From assembly GCA_910584395.1 (NCBI GenBank), contig CAJUAS010000002.1, forward strand, positions 15,514 through 79,513: a DNA stretch of 64,000 nucleotides. The letters are read 5' to 3'. How positions within the stretch are numbered: the stretch's first letter is position 1; every line of letters starts with the position of its first letter. Positions 52,185-63,377 of the stretch are shown piece after piece. The notes below the pieces were generated by a model. It searched no databases. It had not been told where the DNA came from and was given only the letters and a program-made list of their open reading frames with translations. The DNA is from an uncultured Oscillospiraceae bacterium (GTDB taxonomy: Bacteria > Bacillota > Clostridia > Oscillospirales > Oscillospiraceae). A program made the translations under genes and the position numbers.

Positions 52185-53795
52185 ATGGCGGTAAAGTATG
52201 TGTTCGTCACCGGCGGCGTGGTATCCGGGCTGGGCAAGGGCATCACGGCGGCCTCCCTGGGCCGGCTGCTGAAACAGCGGGGCCTGCGGGTGAAGGTGCA
52301 GAAGCTGGACCCCTATCTGAACGTAGACCCGGGCACCATGAGTCCCTACCAGCACGGGGAGGTGTTCGTCACCGACGACGGGGCGGAAACCGACCTGGAC
52401 CTGGGCCACTACGAGCGGTTCATCGACGAAAACCTCAGCGTGAACTCCTCGGTATCCTCGGGCAAGGTGTACTGGAACGTGCTCAACCGGGAGCGCTCCG
52501 GGGACTTTCTGGGGGGCACGGTGCAGATCATCCCCCACATCACCAACGAGATCAAGCGGAACATCTACACCCTGGACACCCCGGACACCGACGTGGCCAT
52601 CGTGGAGATCGGCGGCACCGTGGGCGACATCGAATCCCAGCCCTTCCTGGAGGCCATCCGCCAGGTGGCGGCGGAGCGGGGACGGCAGAACGTCATGTTC
52701 ATCCACGTCTCCCTCATCGTCGCCATTCCCGGCTCGGGGGAGCTGAAGAGCAAGCCTACCCAGCACTCCGCCAAGGAGCTGCTCAGTCTGGGCATCCAGC
52801 CCGACGTGATCATGTGCCGCAGCGACGCCCCCGTGTCTCAGGACATTCTGGGCAAGATCGCCCTCTTCTGCAACATCCCCGTGGACCACGCCATCCCCAA
52901 CCTCACCGCCGACATTCTCTACGAGGTGCCCCTGATGCTGGAGCGGGAGGGGCTGGCGGACGTGGTGGTGCGGCGGCTGGGGCTGATCTGCCACGCCCCC
53001 GACCTCACCGAGTGGGCCACCATGGTCCACCGGGCGAAACAAGCCACCGACCGCGTAAAGATCGCCCTGGTAGGCAAGTACGTCGCCCTCCATGACGCCT
53101 ACCTCTCGGTGGTGGAGGCCCTCACCCACGGCGGCATCGAAAACGACGTGAAGGTGGATATCCAGTGGGTGGATTCGGAGCTTCTCACACCTGATAACGT
53201 GGCCCAGACCCTGTCCGGCTGCGGCGGGATCATCGTCCCCGGCGGCTTTGGCGACCGGGGCGTGGAGGGCATGATCACCGCCGTCCAGTACGCCCGGGAA
53301 AATGCCGTCCCCTTCTTCGGCATCTGCCTGGGGATGCAGATGGCGGTGGTGGAGTTTGCCCGCCACGGGGCAGGGCTGACCGATGCCCACTCCAGCGAGT
53401 TTTCCCAGACCACCGCCCATCCGGTCATCGCCCTCATGCCCGACCAGGTGGGCGTCACCGCCAAGGGCGGCACCATGCGGCTTGGGGTCTATCCCTGCCA
53501 GGTCACCGGGGAGGACACCTTCACCTACCGGGCTTACGGCTCCCTGGAGCTGTCCGAGCGCCACCGCCACCGCTATGAGTTCAACAACGACTACCGCCCC
53601 GCCCTCACCGCCAAGGGCCTCCGGCTGGCGGGTCTCTCCCCCGACGGGAGGCTGGTGGAGATCGTGGAGCTGCCTGGTCACCCCTGGTTCGTGGGGGTGC
53701 AGTTCCACCCGGAGCTGAAGAGCCGCCCCAACAAGGCCCACCCCCTGTTTCGGGCGTTTATCGCTGCGGCCAAGGCCCACGGCAAGACAGAATGA
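52185..53795 (+). CDS. pyrG: CTP synthase
   Basis: This 536-aa enzyme aminates UTP to CTP with glutamine. The N-terminal synthetase domain has [19 protein letters not shown] (residues 6-24), [19 protein letters not shown] and [14 protein letters not shown]. The C-terminal glutamine amidotransferase has nucleophile C381 in FFGICLGMQ and the His/Glu pair in VGVQFHPE near 513. ATG 52185 ([10 protein letters not shown]) follows GAGAGGTGAG. The gene is intact and normal in length but lies in the CCWGG-rich block, so this copy may have been acquired by allele replacement. Confidence 0.95.
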   Translation: MAVKYVFVTGGVVSGLGKGITAASLGRLLKQRGLRVKVQKLDPYLNVDPGTMSPYQHGEVFVTDDGAETDLDLGHYERFIDENLSVNSSVSSGKVYWNVLNRERSGDFLGGTVQIIPHITNEIKRNIYTLDTPDTDVAIVEIGGTVGDIESQPFLEAIRQVAAERGRQNVMFIHVSLIVAIPGSGELKSKPTQHSAKELLSLGIQPDVIMCRSDAPVSQDILGKIALFCNIPVDHAIPNLTADILYEVPLMLEREGLADVVVRRLGLICHAPDLTEWATMVHRAKQATDRVKIALVGKYVALHDAYLSVVEALTHGGIENDVKVDIQWVDSELLTPDNVAQTLSGCGGIIVPGGFGDRGVEGMITAVQYARENAVPFFGICLGMQMAVVEFARHGAGLTDAHSSEFSQTTAHPVIALMPDQVGVTAKGGTMRLGVYPCQVTGEDTFTYRAYGSLELSERHRHRYEFNNDYRPALTAKGLRLAGLSPDGRLVEIVELPGHPWFVGVQFHPELKSRPNKAHPLFRAFIAAAKAHGKTE

Positions 53796-53796
53796 C

Positions 53797-53830
53797 AAAA
53801 AAATCCCTCTCCGTTTGGAGAGGGATTTTT
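53797..53830. terminator. bidirectional terminator between pyrG and rplT
   Basis: AAAAATCCCTCTCC and GGAGAGGGATTTTT pair around a GTTT loop (53799-53830). It marks the right edge of the CCWGG-rich block. Confidence 0.9.
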
Positions 53831-53862
53831 CCAATACATGGCGTTTTACACGTCCGAATGTA

Positions 53863-54216
53863 TCACTTTTGGGCTTTCGCCAGATCGATGAGCTGAACGA
53901 AGGCGGCCTTGTCGTTGACGGCCAGTTCAGCCAGCATCTTGCGGTCGATCTTCACGTTGGCTTTTTTCAGGCCGTTCATGAAGGTGGAGTAGTTGATGCC
54001 GTTGGGGCGGCAGGCGGCGGAAATGCGGGTGATCCAAAGCTGACGGAAGTCACGCTTCTTCAGGCGGCGGCCGGTGTAAGCGTACTGCAGGGACTTCATC
54101 ACCTGCTCCTTGGCCATCTTAAAATGCTTGGATTTCGCACCCCAGTAGCCCTTGGCCATCTTCAGGGTCTTATTGCGTCTTTTGCGCGTCATCATCGCGC
54201 CTTTCACTCTTGCCAT
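53863..54216 (-). CDS. rplT: 50S ribosomal protein L20
   Basis: This 117-aa protein is a 23S rRNA-binding early assembly protein. [20 protein letters not shown] and [20 protein letters not shown] are the basic N-terminal extension, and [19 protein letters not shown] the globular RNA-binding part. In Firmicutes L20 can repress its own operon through the infC leader. It is the last gene of infC-rpmI-rplT, 33 bp after rpmI, behind GGAGG. Confidence 0.97.
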   Translation of the reverse strand: MARVKGAMMTRKRRNKTLKMAKGYWGAKSKHFKMAKEQVMKSLQYAYTGRRLKKRDFRQLWITRISAACRPNGINYSTFMNGLKKANVKIDRKMLAELAVNDKAAFVQLIDLAKAQK

Positions 54217-54249
54217 GGTTGAAAAGCCTCCTATATTTGGTAAATGAGA

Positions 54250-54459
54250 TTATTTGTAGGGGATCATGCGCTTGATGGTAGCGGCGTTGGTAACGTCCGC
54301 ATACGCGCCGGCGCGGAGGCCTCTCTTGCGCTTGGTGGTCTTGCCGTGACCGTTCAACAGGTGGGACTTGTACGCGTGGGCGCGCTTGACCTTGCCGGTC
54401 TTGGTGAGCTTGAAGCGCTTCTTCGACGCGGAGTGGGTCTTGAGCTTGATCTTAGGCAT
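54250..54459 (-). CDS. rpmI: 50S ribosomal protein L35
   Basis: This 69-aa, very basic protein has [20 protein letters not shown] and [20 protein letters not shown], the standard L35 blocks. The ATG at 54459 overlaps the last 8 nt of infC and has AAAGGAGAAACTG upstream inside infC, so translation is coupled. The frame remains open upstream inside infC but without homology. Confidence 0.97.
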   Translation of the reverse strand: MPKIKLKTHSASKKRFKLTKTGKVKRAHAYKSHLLNGHGKTTKRKRGLRAGAYADVTNAATIKRMIPYK

Positions 54460-55063
54460 TTTCAGTTTCTCCTTTACGTTTGGATTCTTCTTCGGCCTCG
54501 TCCTTGGCGGTCTCGGGCTTGGCCTTGGATTTCGCCTTCTTGGGATCTTCCTTTGCCTTGGGGGCAAGGAAGATACTCATGTGCCGGCCGTCCAGCTTGG
54601 GGTCTTTCTCCTGGTTGGCCACCTCGGCGCACTGCTCGGAGAACTTGATGAGCAGGTCGCGGCCAATCTCGGTGTGGGCCATCTCGCGGCCGCGGAAGCG
54701 GACGGTGACCTTCACCCGGTTGCCTTCGGCCAAGAACTTCTGGGCGTTACGCAGCTTGACGTTGAAGTCAGCCACGTCGATGCCGGGGGACATACGGACT
54801 TCTTTGATCTCTACCACGTGCTGGTTCTTGCGGGCTTCCTTATCCCGCTTGGCCTGCTCAAAGCGGAACTTGCCGTAATCCATGAGCTTGCACACCGGGG
54901 GAACGGCATTGGGAGAGATCTTGACCAGATCCAGCTCCGCCTCCTCCGCCTTTTGCAGGGCTTCGGCCGCGGACATGATCCCAAGCTGCTCGCCGGTCTC
55001 GCCGACCAGCCGGACTTCCTTATCGCGGATGTCCTCGTTGATCTGATGGGCAGGATTGCTGAT
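54452..55063 (-). CDS. infC: translation initiation factor IF-3
   Basis: This 203-aa protein has an N-domain ([39 protein letters not shown] with [19 protein letters not shown]), then a linker and a C-domain ([18 protein letters not shown]). A Lys/Glu-rich C-terminal extension of ~30 residues is added. No ATG/GTG/TTG fits the N-terminus. The supported start is ATC at 55063 (ISNPAHQIN), 7-8 nt after TTTGGAGGTG. AUU/AUC/AUA starts are characteristic of infC and allow IF-3 to limit its own synthesis. An ATG 60 nt upstream lies in the leader and has no ribosome site. Confidence 0.92.
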   Translation of the reverse strand: MSNPAHQINEDIRDKEVRLVGETGEQLGIMSAAEALQKAEEAELDLVKISPNAVPPVCKLMDYGKFRFEQAKRDKEARKNQHVVEIKEVRMSPGIDVADFNVKLRNAQKFLAEGNRVKVTVRFRGREMAHTEIGRDLLIKFSEQCAEVANQEKDPKLDGRHMSIFLAPKAKEDPKKAKSKAKPETAKDEAEEESKRKGETENA

Positions 55064-55220
55064 AGAAAAACACCTCCAAACCAAAATGATAGCGGATACC
55101 TTTACAGATACCCGCTCACACACAAAACCAACCGGGCAAAGCCCGGTGCAGTTACCATGTTGACCCTTCGGCGTCAGCCTGAGGTGAGGTAAGGGGTACC
55201 CTTCCTACTTCCTTGTACGC
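55064..55220 (-). promoter_or_regulatory. structured infC leader (autoregulatory, L20/IF3-type)
   Basis: The ~150-nt untranslated leader folds into at least two hairpins in the transcribed strand. These are ACCGGGC-TTT-GCCCGGT (55131-55147), followed by a partial T-run, and GCGGGTATC...GGTATCCGC (55092-55115). The position fits the L20 leader of Firmicutes, but I cannot align it to that model here. Confidence 0.5.
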
Positions 55221-55225
55221 ACGCT

Positions 55226-55254
55226 ATTATACCCTTCTCCCCCGCCCTTGTCAA
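55226..55254 (-). promoter_or_regulatory. consensus promoter of infC-rpmI-rplT
   Basis: On the minus strand TTGACA (55249-55254), exactly 17 nt, TATAAT (55226-55231): full consensus. Confidence 0.9.
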
Positions 55255-55287
55255 GGGAAAAGTTCCGATCTTGGCAAAAAATTCGCG

Positions 55288-56076
55288 TCAGTCAATGGGT
55301 TCAGACCCCATTGCCCCATGCAGCTCAGAGGTGATCGCCCCCCGGAAGATGCGGTCGGCGTGGCCGTGGAGGGCCAGCAACTTGGAGGGCACGCCCGCCG
55401 GGGAAATGTTTCCGCCGCAGGAGAGATCCTGATCGAAGATGAACTTCACCTCCGGGTCGCGCTTTCCGTCCCCCAGCAGGCCCAGCCCTGCGTGGAGCTT
55501 GAGGCCGCAGTCCCCTTCTAACTTCATGTCGATGTCGGTGGCGCACTTGGTCAATTGCGTCTCCTCCACGTCAAACTCCCCCATCACGCCCAAATAGGCG
55601 GGCTGGATCAGCTCGTTCCAAGGCCGGCCCTCTAAATGGAGACGCTGGCGGGAGACGGCGTTGACGTAGCGTAGGCCGATGCGCTCAAAAAAGGCGGGAT
55701 GGTAGATGGCGATGAACTCTGCCAGCAGCTTGTCCAGCCGCCCGGCAAATTCCTCCCAACGGCGGTAGCTCACCGTGGACAGAGCAATGAAGCCAGAAGT
55801 AAGGTTCACCTTCCACCGCTTGTCCTCGGAGAGAAAGTTATAATTGGTGATGGGCTTCTGGGTCTCCAGCGTGGGGTTGGGCGTGTTGGCGTTCACCACT
55901 CTGGGCGCGACCTGATCCTGCCGCGCCGCATAGATGGGGTACTCGCCCCGGATGCGCTCCTGAAAGGCCGCCGGCTCTTGCGCCGCAATGGACAAAATGG
56001 CGGGAAAGCGCAGCTGGCAAATGACCTCGATCAGCGGCGGCGCAACATATTGATACCGATCCTCCGAGCCAAACAT
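55288..56076 (-). CDS. TIGR04255 family protein
   Basis: This 262-aa cytoplasmic protein matches the TIGR04255 family: YVAPPLIEVICQLRFP (residues 9-24), an FLSEDKRWKVNLTSGFIALS block (about 97) and YHPAFFERIGLRYVNAVSR (about 145). The function is unknown. Homologues are scattered in bacteria and sometimes sit near defence or phage genes, but nothing of that kind is adjacent here. GAAGGGGACGAGG precedes the ATG. It reads toward the infC promoter with no visible terminator. Confidence 0.8.
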   Translation of the reverse strand: MFGSEDRYQYVAPPLIEVICQLRFPAILSIAAQEPAAFQERIRGEYPIYAARQDQVAPRVVNANTPNPTLETQKPITNYNFLSEDKRWKVNLTSGFIALSTVSYRRWEEFAGRLDKLLAEFIAIYHPAFFERIGLRYVNAVSRQRLHLEGRPWNELIQPAYLGVMGEFDVEETQLTKCATDIDMKLEGDCGLKLHAGLGLLGDGKRDPEVKFIFDQDLSCGGNISPAGVPSKLLALHGHADRIFRGAITSELHGAMGSEPID

Positions 56077-56192
56077 ACCCTCGTCCCCTTCCCGTGCGTT
56101 TGCCTGTTTTTTTGATTTTACCCCGTTTTGCGGGAAAAGTCAATCGCTCCCCCCAGTTCATAAATTTTTCAAAAATTTTTCTCCTCCGGCCC

Positions 56193-56221
56193 TTGACATC
56201 CCATGAAAAATATTTTATGAT
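56193..56221 (+). promoter_or_regulatory. promoter of reverse rubrerythrin-rubredoxin
   Basis: TTGACA (56193-56198), 17 nt, TATGAT (56216-56221). The leader contains GTAATTAGGAATCGTTAC (56228-56245), an imperfect dyad that could bind a regulator. Confidence 0.8.
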
Positions 56222-56295
56222 AGTCCTGTAATTAGGAATCGTTACTGTTAGTTAAACATTTCCAAACTACAATATTTTTAAGGAGGAACAAAATT

Positions 56296-56838
56296 ATGGC
56301 TAAGTTTGTTTGCACGGTCTGCGGTTACGTTCACGAGGGGGACTCCGCCCCCGCTTCCTGCCCCGTCTGCAAGGCTCCCGCTTCCAAGTTTGTGCAGCAG
56401 GGCGCCGACATGGTCTGGGCCGCCGAGCACGTGGTGGGCGTGGCGCAGGGTGCGCCTCAGGAGATCATTGACGGTCTGCGGATGAATTTTGAGGGCGAGT
56501 GCACCGAGGTCGGTATGTATCTGGCCATGGCCCGCGTGGCGCACCGCGAGGGCTACCCCGAGATCGGCGAGTATTGGCGTCGCGCCGCTCTGGAGGAGGC
56601 CGAGCACGCCGCCAAGTTTGCCGAGCTGCTGGGCGAGGTGCTCACCGACTCCACCAAGAAGAACTTGGAGATGCGGGTGGAGGCCGAGTGCGGCGCAACT
56701 CAGGGCAAGTTTGATCTGGCCAAGAAGGCCAAGGAGCTGAATCTGGACGCCATCCACGACACCGTCCATGAGATGGCCCGGGACGAGGCCCGCCACGGCA
56801 AGGCTTTCAAGGGTTTGCTGGAGCGGTATTTCGGTTAA
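56296..56838 (+). CDS. reverse rubrerythrin (NADH peroxidase component)
   Basis: This 180-aa protein has domain order reversed from classical rubrerythrin. An N-terminal rubredoxin-like iron site (C6, C9, C22, C25 in [12 protein letters not shown]...CPVC) is followed by a diiron domain with [20 protein letters not shown] (about 70), [15 protein letters not shown] and [17 protein letters not shown]. In Clostridium such proteins are the main H2O2 and O2 reductases, induced on air exposure. The rubredoxin electron donor is 25 bp downstream. GGAGGAAC precedes the ATG. Confidence 0.93.
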   Translation: MAKFVCTVCGYVHEGDSAPASCPVCKAPASKFVQQGADMVWAAEHVVGVAQGAPQEIIDGLRMNFEGECTEVGMYLAMARVAHREGYPEIGEYWRRAALEEAEHAAKFAELLGEVLTDSTKKNLEMRVEAECGATQGKFDLAKKAKELNLDAIHDTVHEMARDEARHGKAFKGLLERYFG

Positions 56839-56863
56839 ACTATCTCCAAAGGAGGAAAATTCA

Positions 56864-57019
56864 ATGGATAAGTATGTCTGTGTCTGTGGCTATGAGTACG
56901 ACCCCGCCGTGGGCGATCCCGACGGCGGCATCGCTCCCGGCACGCCTTGGGAGGACATTCCCGACACTTGGGTCTGCCCCGTGTGCGGTCTGGGCAAGGA
57001 CGCCTTTTCTAAGGCGTAA
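56864..57019 (+). CDS. rubredoxin with a shortened first cysteine knuckle
   Basis: This 51-aa electron carrier has the standard body [20 protein letters not shown] and the second iron knuckle CPVCG near 39-43. The first knuckle reads [11 protein letters not shown], so its cysteines C6 and C8 are separated by one residue instead of two. The nucleotides (TGT GTC TGT GGC) are unambiguous and the frame is intact. This could alter iron geometry or potential, or be a one-codon deletion. The ATG follows AAAGGAGG. It probably feeds electrons to the reverse rubrerythrin. Confidence 0.9.
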   Translation: MDKYVCVCGYEYDPAVGDPDGGIAPGTPWEDIPDTWVCPVCGLGKDAFSKA

Positions 57020-57040
57020 GCAAAACAAAGCGAAACTGAC

Positions 57041-57078
57041 AGCGGGTGAGGCGTTTGAAACGCCTCACCCGCTCTTTT
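57041..57078 (+). terminator. terminator after rubredoxin
   Basis: A near-perfect palindrome AGCGGGTGAGGCGTTT-G-AAACGCCTCACCCGCT (57041-57073) followed by a T-rich tract. Confidence 0.85.
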
Positions 57079-57154
57079 GTTTTATCTGTATTCTTTTTGT
57101 AAAAGTGGGCTATATTTGATCTGCGATCCAATCTTACACAAAGGAGTTGTTTTC

Positions 57155-57763
57155 ATGGAATCCAAGGTCCTTCACAAGTTTGTCTACGGTCTCTTCCTCC
57201 TCTCCGCCCAGCAGGACGGCAGGGACAACGGCTGCATCGTCAACACCGCCGTTCAGGTGGCTGACGATCCCCTTCGGGTCTCGGTGGCGGTCATCAAGGA
57301 GAACCTCACCTGCCAGATGATCGCCGCCACAGGCCGCTTCAACCTCACCTCTCTGGCGGAAAGCACTCCCTTTTCTGTCTTTCAGCACTTTGGGATGCAG
57401 TCGGGGCGGAACACCGATAAGTTTGCCAACTTTGACGGGGTGGCCCGCAGTGAAAACGGCCTCACCTATCTCACCGGCGGCAATATGTACCTCTCCGCCC
57501 AAGTGGTGGAGACCATTGATCTGGGCAGCCATATCCTCTTTATCGCCGAACCCACCCAAGGGGAAGTTCTCTCCGACGCGCCCTCCTGCTCCTACGACTA
57601 CTACCGCGCCAACATCAAGCCTCAGCCCCGGCCCGCCACCGCCAAAAAGTCTTGGGTGTGCACCGTGTGCGGCTATGTCTATGAGGGGGCGGAAGTGCCC
57701 GACGGCTACCTCTGTCCCCTGTGCAACCACGGCAAGGAATACTTTGTCCCCGCGGAGGATTGA
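57155..57763 (+). CDS. flavin reductase-rubredoxin fusion (high-molecular-weight rubredoxin type)
   Basis: This 202-aa protein joins an FMN-binding split-barrel domain to a rubredoxin domain. The barrel spans residues 1-150 (KFVYGLFLLSAQQDGRDNGC, PLRVSVAVIKENLTCQMI, YLTGGNMYLSAQVVETIDLG); the rubredoxin is [19 protein letters not shown] with CPLC, about 165-200. Proteins of this kind (Hrb in acetogens) transfer electrons from NAD(P)H to flavodiiron proteins or rubrerythrins. The position after revRbr and rubredoxin fits oxygen defence. ATG 57155 follows AAAGGAG; upstream in-frame codons cross the terminator. Confidence 0.9.
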   Translation: MESKVLHKFVYGLFLLSAQQDGRDNGCIVNTAVQVADDPLRVSVAVIKENLTCQMIAATGRFNLTSLAESTPFSVFQHFGMQSGRNTDKFANFDGVARSENGLTYLTGGNMYLSAQVVETIDLGSHILFIAEPTQGEVLSDAPSCSYDYYRANIKPQPRPATAKKSWVCTVCGYVYEGAEVPDGYLCPLCNHGKEYFVPAED

Positions 57764-57766
57764 GCC

Positions 57767-57819
57767 TTTCGCAACCGGCGGTTGCGAAACTTCCGTGTTC
57801 TCTTACTGGACTGCAACCG
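57767..57819. promoter_or_regulatory. inverted repeat plus half-site, candidate XRE operator
   Basis: TTTCGCAACC-GGC-GGTTGCGAAA (57767-57789) is a perfect 10-bp dyad without a T-run. A further GCAACCG half-site at 57813-57819 directly abuts the -35 box of the XRE gene. It could be an autoregulatory operator or a weak terminator of the upstream gene. Confidence 0.45.
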
Positions 57820-57836
57820 CCCCGCCGTGGTACAAT
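57807..57836 (+). promoter_or_regulatory. promoter of the XRE-family gene
   Basis: TGGACT (57807-57812), 18 nt, TACAAT (57831-57836) with an extended -10 TG. Confidence 0.5.
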
Positions 57837-57868
57837 AGGCTCACAAAAAGAGAAAGGAAGTGCGCCAT

Positions 57869-58558
57869 ATGACCATGGGACAACGCATCGCCCAGCGGCG
57901 CCGGCAGTTGGGGCTTTCGCAGGAGGCTCTGGCCGACGCGGTGGGGGTCTCCCGTCAGGCGGTGAGCAAGTGGGAGCTGGACGAGGCCCAGCCTGACGCC
58001 GCCAAAATCGTCCTTCTGGCCCAAGCTTTGGGCATCACCACCGACGAACTGCTGTTAGGGGAGGCGGAGGCGGAAAATCCCGCTGTGCAAGCCCCTCCCG
58101 GTACACCTCGGCCCGATCATCTGGGCCGTCTGGAAAAGCTGGTCAGAAAACATGGCTATAAGGTAGGATATGTCCTCATCGCGTGGGGGTTGGCGCTGCT
58201 GCTATTCGCCGGGGCAGGATTTCTCATGTTCCGAGGTTTCTTTACCGCTGCCGACGAGAGCTATCGGGATTTTAACGTTTTTTCTTCCAGTCTTGTTCCC
58301 GAATGGAACGGTCAAGGCAGTATCACTTTTGAGCCTGCCGACGGCGTTACCCTCACCGACGAGGAAATTGCCCTCATCGAGCGGGAACTGGCAGGTCAGG
58401 TGGGGTTTTCCCAAAAGCCCGTCCAAGCGGCGGCCCACGCCTTTTCTCCCACCCTCCAGCGGGCAGTGTACGCGGTCTTGGCCCTCCCCGCCATTTTTGG
58501 CGCGGCGTTGGTGGTCACGGGGGTCGTGGTCATCGTCAAATACAAGGGCAAGGAATAA
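57869..58558 (+). CDS. XRE-family regulator with C-terminal membrane segments
   Basis: This 229-aa protein has an N-terminal HTH_3 domain (GQRIAQRRRQLGLSQEALAD with VGVSRQAVSKWELDEAQPD, residues 3-56), a linker, TM1 about 103-125, an extracytoplasmic ~60-residue region and TM2 about 196-222. DNA-binding domains tethered to the membrane in this way are common in Clostridia and may sense envelope or membrane signals; the ligand is unknown. ATG 57869 has AAAGGAAG about 10 nt upstream; GTG 57860 is an alternative. A bidirectional terminator follows. Confidence 0.87.
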   Translation: MTMGQRIAQRRRQLGLSQEALADAVGVSRQAVSKWELDEAQPDAAKIVLLAQALGITTDELLLGEAEAENPAVQAPPGTPRPDHLGRLEKLVRKHGYKVGYVLIAWGLALLLFAGAGFLMFRGFFTAADESYRDFNVFSSSLVPEWNGQGSITFEPADGVTLTDEEIALIERELAGQVGFSQKPVQAAAHAFSPTLQRAVYAVLALPAIFGAALVVTGVVVIVKYKGKE

Positions 58559-58562
58559 ACAC

Positions 58563-58598
58563 AAAACTCCGGGAGGAAAACCTCCCGGAGTTCTTTTT
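58563..58598. terminator. bidirectional terminator
   Basis: AACTCCGGGAGG (58565-58576) pairs with CCTCCCGGAGTT (58581-58592), AAAA loop, T-run on the plus side, between the XRE and hemolysin III genes. Confidence 0.9.
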
Positions 58599-58605
58599 AT
58601 ACCCG

Positions 58606-59349
58606 TTATGCCGCCGCCACCACATGGTACATCAGCATGAAGTGGGCGACCGAGCCTAACAGGATAAACACATGGAAGATCTCATGGCAGCCGAAGCGGG
58701 GGTTGTTCCGGCCCGGCCATTTCACCGCGTACAGCACACCGCCCACGGTGTAGAGGATGCCGCCAAAGAGCAGCCAGAACAGCCCCGGCGCGCCCAACAC
58801 CTGCCACAGGGGGTAGAGGGCGATCACCGCCAGCCAGCCCATAAACAGGTACACCCCTGAGGTCACCCACCGGGGAGAGTTGACCCAAAACAGAGTCATA
58901 ATGATCCCCAGCACGGCCAGCCCCCAAATGACGCCGAACAGCGTCCAGCCCCACGCTCCCGCAGTGCGAAGGGGCATCAGGCAAAGAGGGGTATACGTCC
59001 CGGCGATGAGCAGATAGATGGAACAGTGATCCAGCTTTCTGAGGGCGATGCGCCCCCCCACCGGAGTGTTGAGGCAGTGGTAAAGGCAGGAGGCTGTATA
59101 CAGCAGGATCATCGACGCGCCGTAAATGGCAAAGGACACCACCGCCCATGCCCCCAAGCCCCGGCTCACCGCCCGCACCAGCAGCAGCGCCGTCCCCCAT
59201 ACGCCCAACGCAGCCCCCGCGCCGTGGGTGATGGCCGACCAAGGCCGCAGGCCGTCGTAGGGATCACGCCCCTTCTCCTCATGGCGGCGGCGCTTGGGCG
59301 CAGGCCGGGCCACCATGGTTTGATCCTCCCAAGAAATGCACTCGTCCAT
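58606..59349 (-). CDS. trhA: hemolysin III / PAQR family membrane protein
   Basis: This 247-aa, seven-helix protein is of the PAQR/TrhA family, implicated in membrane energetics and lipid homeostasis rather than true haemolysis. WSAITHGAGAALGV carries the first conserved His. SCLYHCLNTPVG holds the Ser/His of the hydrolase-like site. HCSIYLLIAGTYTPL and the C-terminal HEIFHVFILLGSVAHFML hold the remaining metal-site His residues. Two starts have ribosome sites: ATG 59349 (AAGGAG) and ATG 59316 (GGGAGG). The basic KRRRHEEKGRD segment lies before the first helix. Confidence 0.88.
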   Translation of the reverse strand: MDECISWEDQTMVARPAPKRRRHEEKGRDPYDGLRPWSAITHGAGAALGVWGTALLLVRAVSRGLGAWAVVSFAIYGASMILLYTASCLYHCLNTPVGGRIALRKLDHCSIYLLIAGTYTPLCLMPLRTAGAWGWTLFGVIWGLAVLGIIMTLFWVNSPRWVTSGVYLFMGWLAVIALYPLWQVLGAPGLFWLLFGGILYTVGGVLYAVKWPGRNNPRFGCHEIFHVFILLGSVAHFMLMYHVVAAA

Positions 59350-59455
59350 AGAACCTTGCTCCTTCGTTTTTCGCTGGCTGTATTATAACTCCGCTTATCC
59401 TTCTATGTCAATATTAAAATCACTAAATCTAATTTTAATTATTAGATTCTCTTTG

Positions 59456-59498
59456 ACAAAAAGCGTCCCTGCCCAGAATACCCCGGGCAGGGACGCTT
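59456..59498 (-). terminator. terminator after rpoC
   Basis: AAGCGTCCCTGCCC (59461-59474) pairs with GGGCAGGGACGCTT (59485-59498). On the minus strand a T-run follows, about 19 bp past the rpoC stop. Confidence 0.9.
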
Positions 59499-59516
59499 CA
59501 TACCTATGGGAAAGGA

Positions 59517-63359
<3,843 letters not shown>

Positions 63360-63377
63360 ATTTTCCGCCTCCCTTTC

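Larger units (their letters stand above)
50545..53795. other. compositional island: CCWGG-rich block (SLH gene + pyrG)
   Basis: Counting by eye, 21 CCTGG/CCAGG pentamers lie between about 50599 and 53682, against about three in the remaining ~60.8 kb (near 4319, 15111 and 54611). The block is bounded by bidirectional terminators on both sides. Inside, Leu-CTG after C is used freely (for example GACCTGGACCTGG near 52391). Outside, CTTGG and CCAAG take its place. This suggests recent transfer or allele replacement from a donor without CCWGG avoidance; a chimeric assembly is the alternative. Confidence 0.7.

Noticed and set aside
55081..55220. A third T-box, in the infC leader
   Set aside because: It contains GGGTACC but no GGTGG-type acceptor-binding sequence or Stem I hallmarks.
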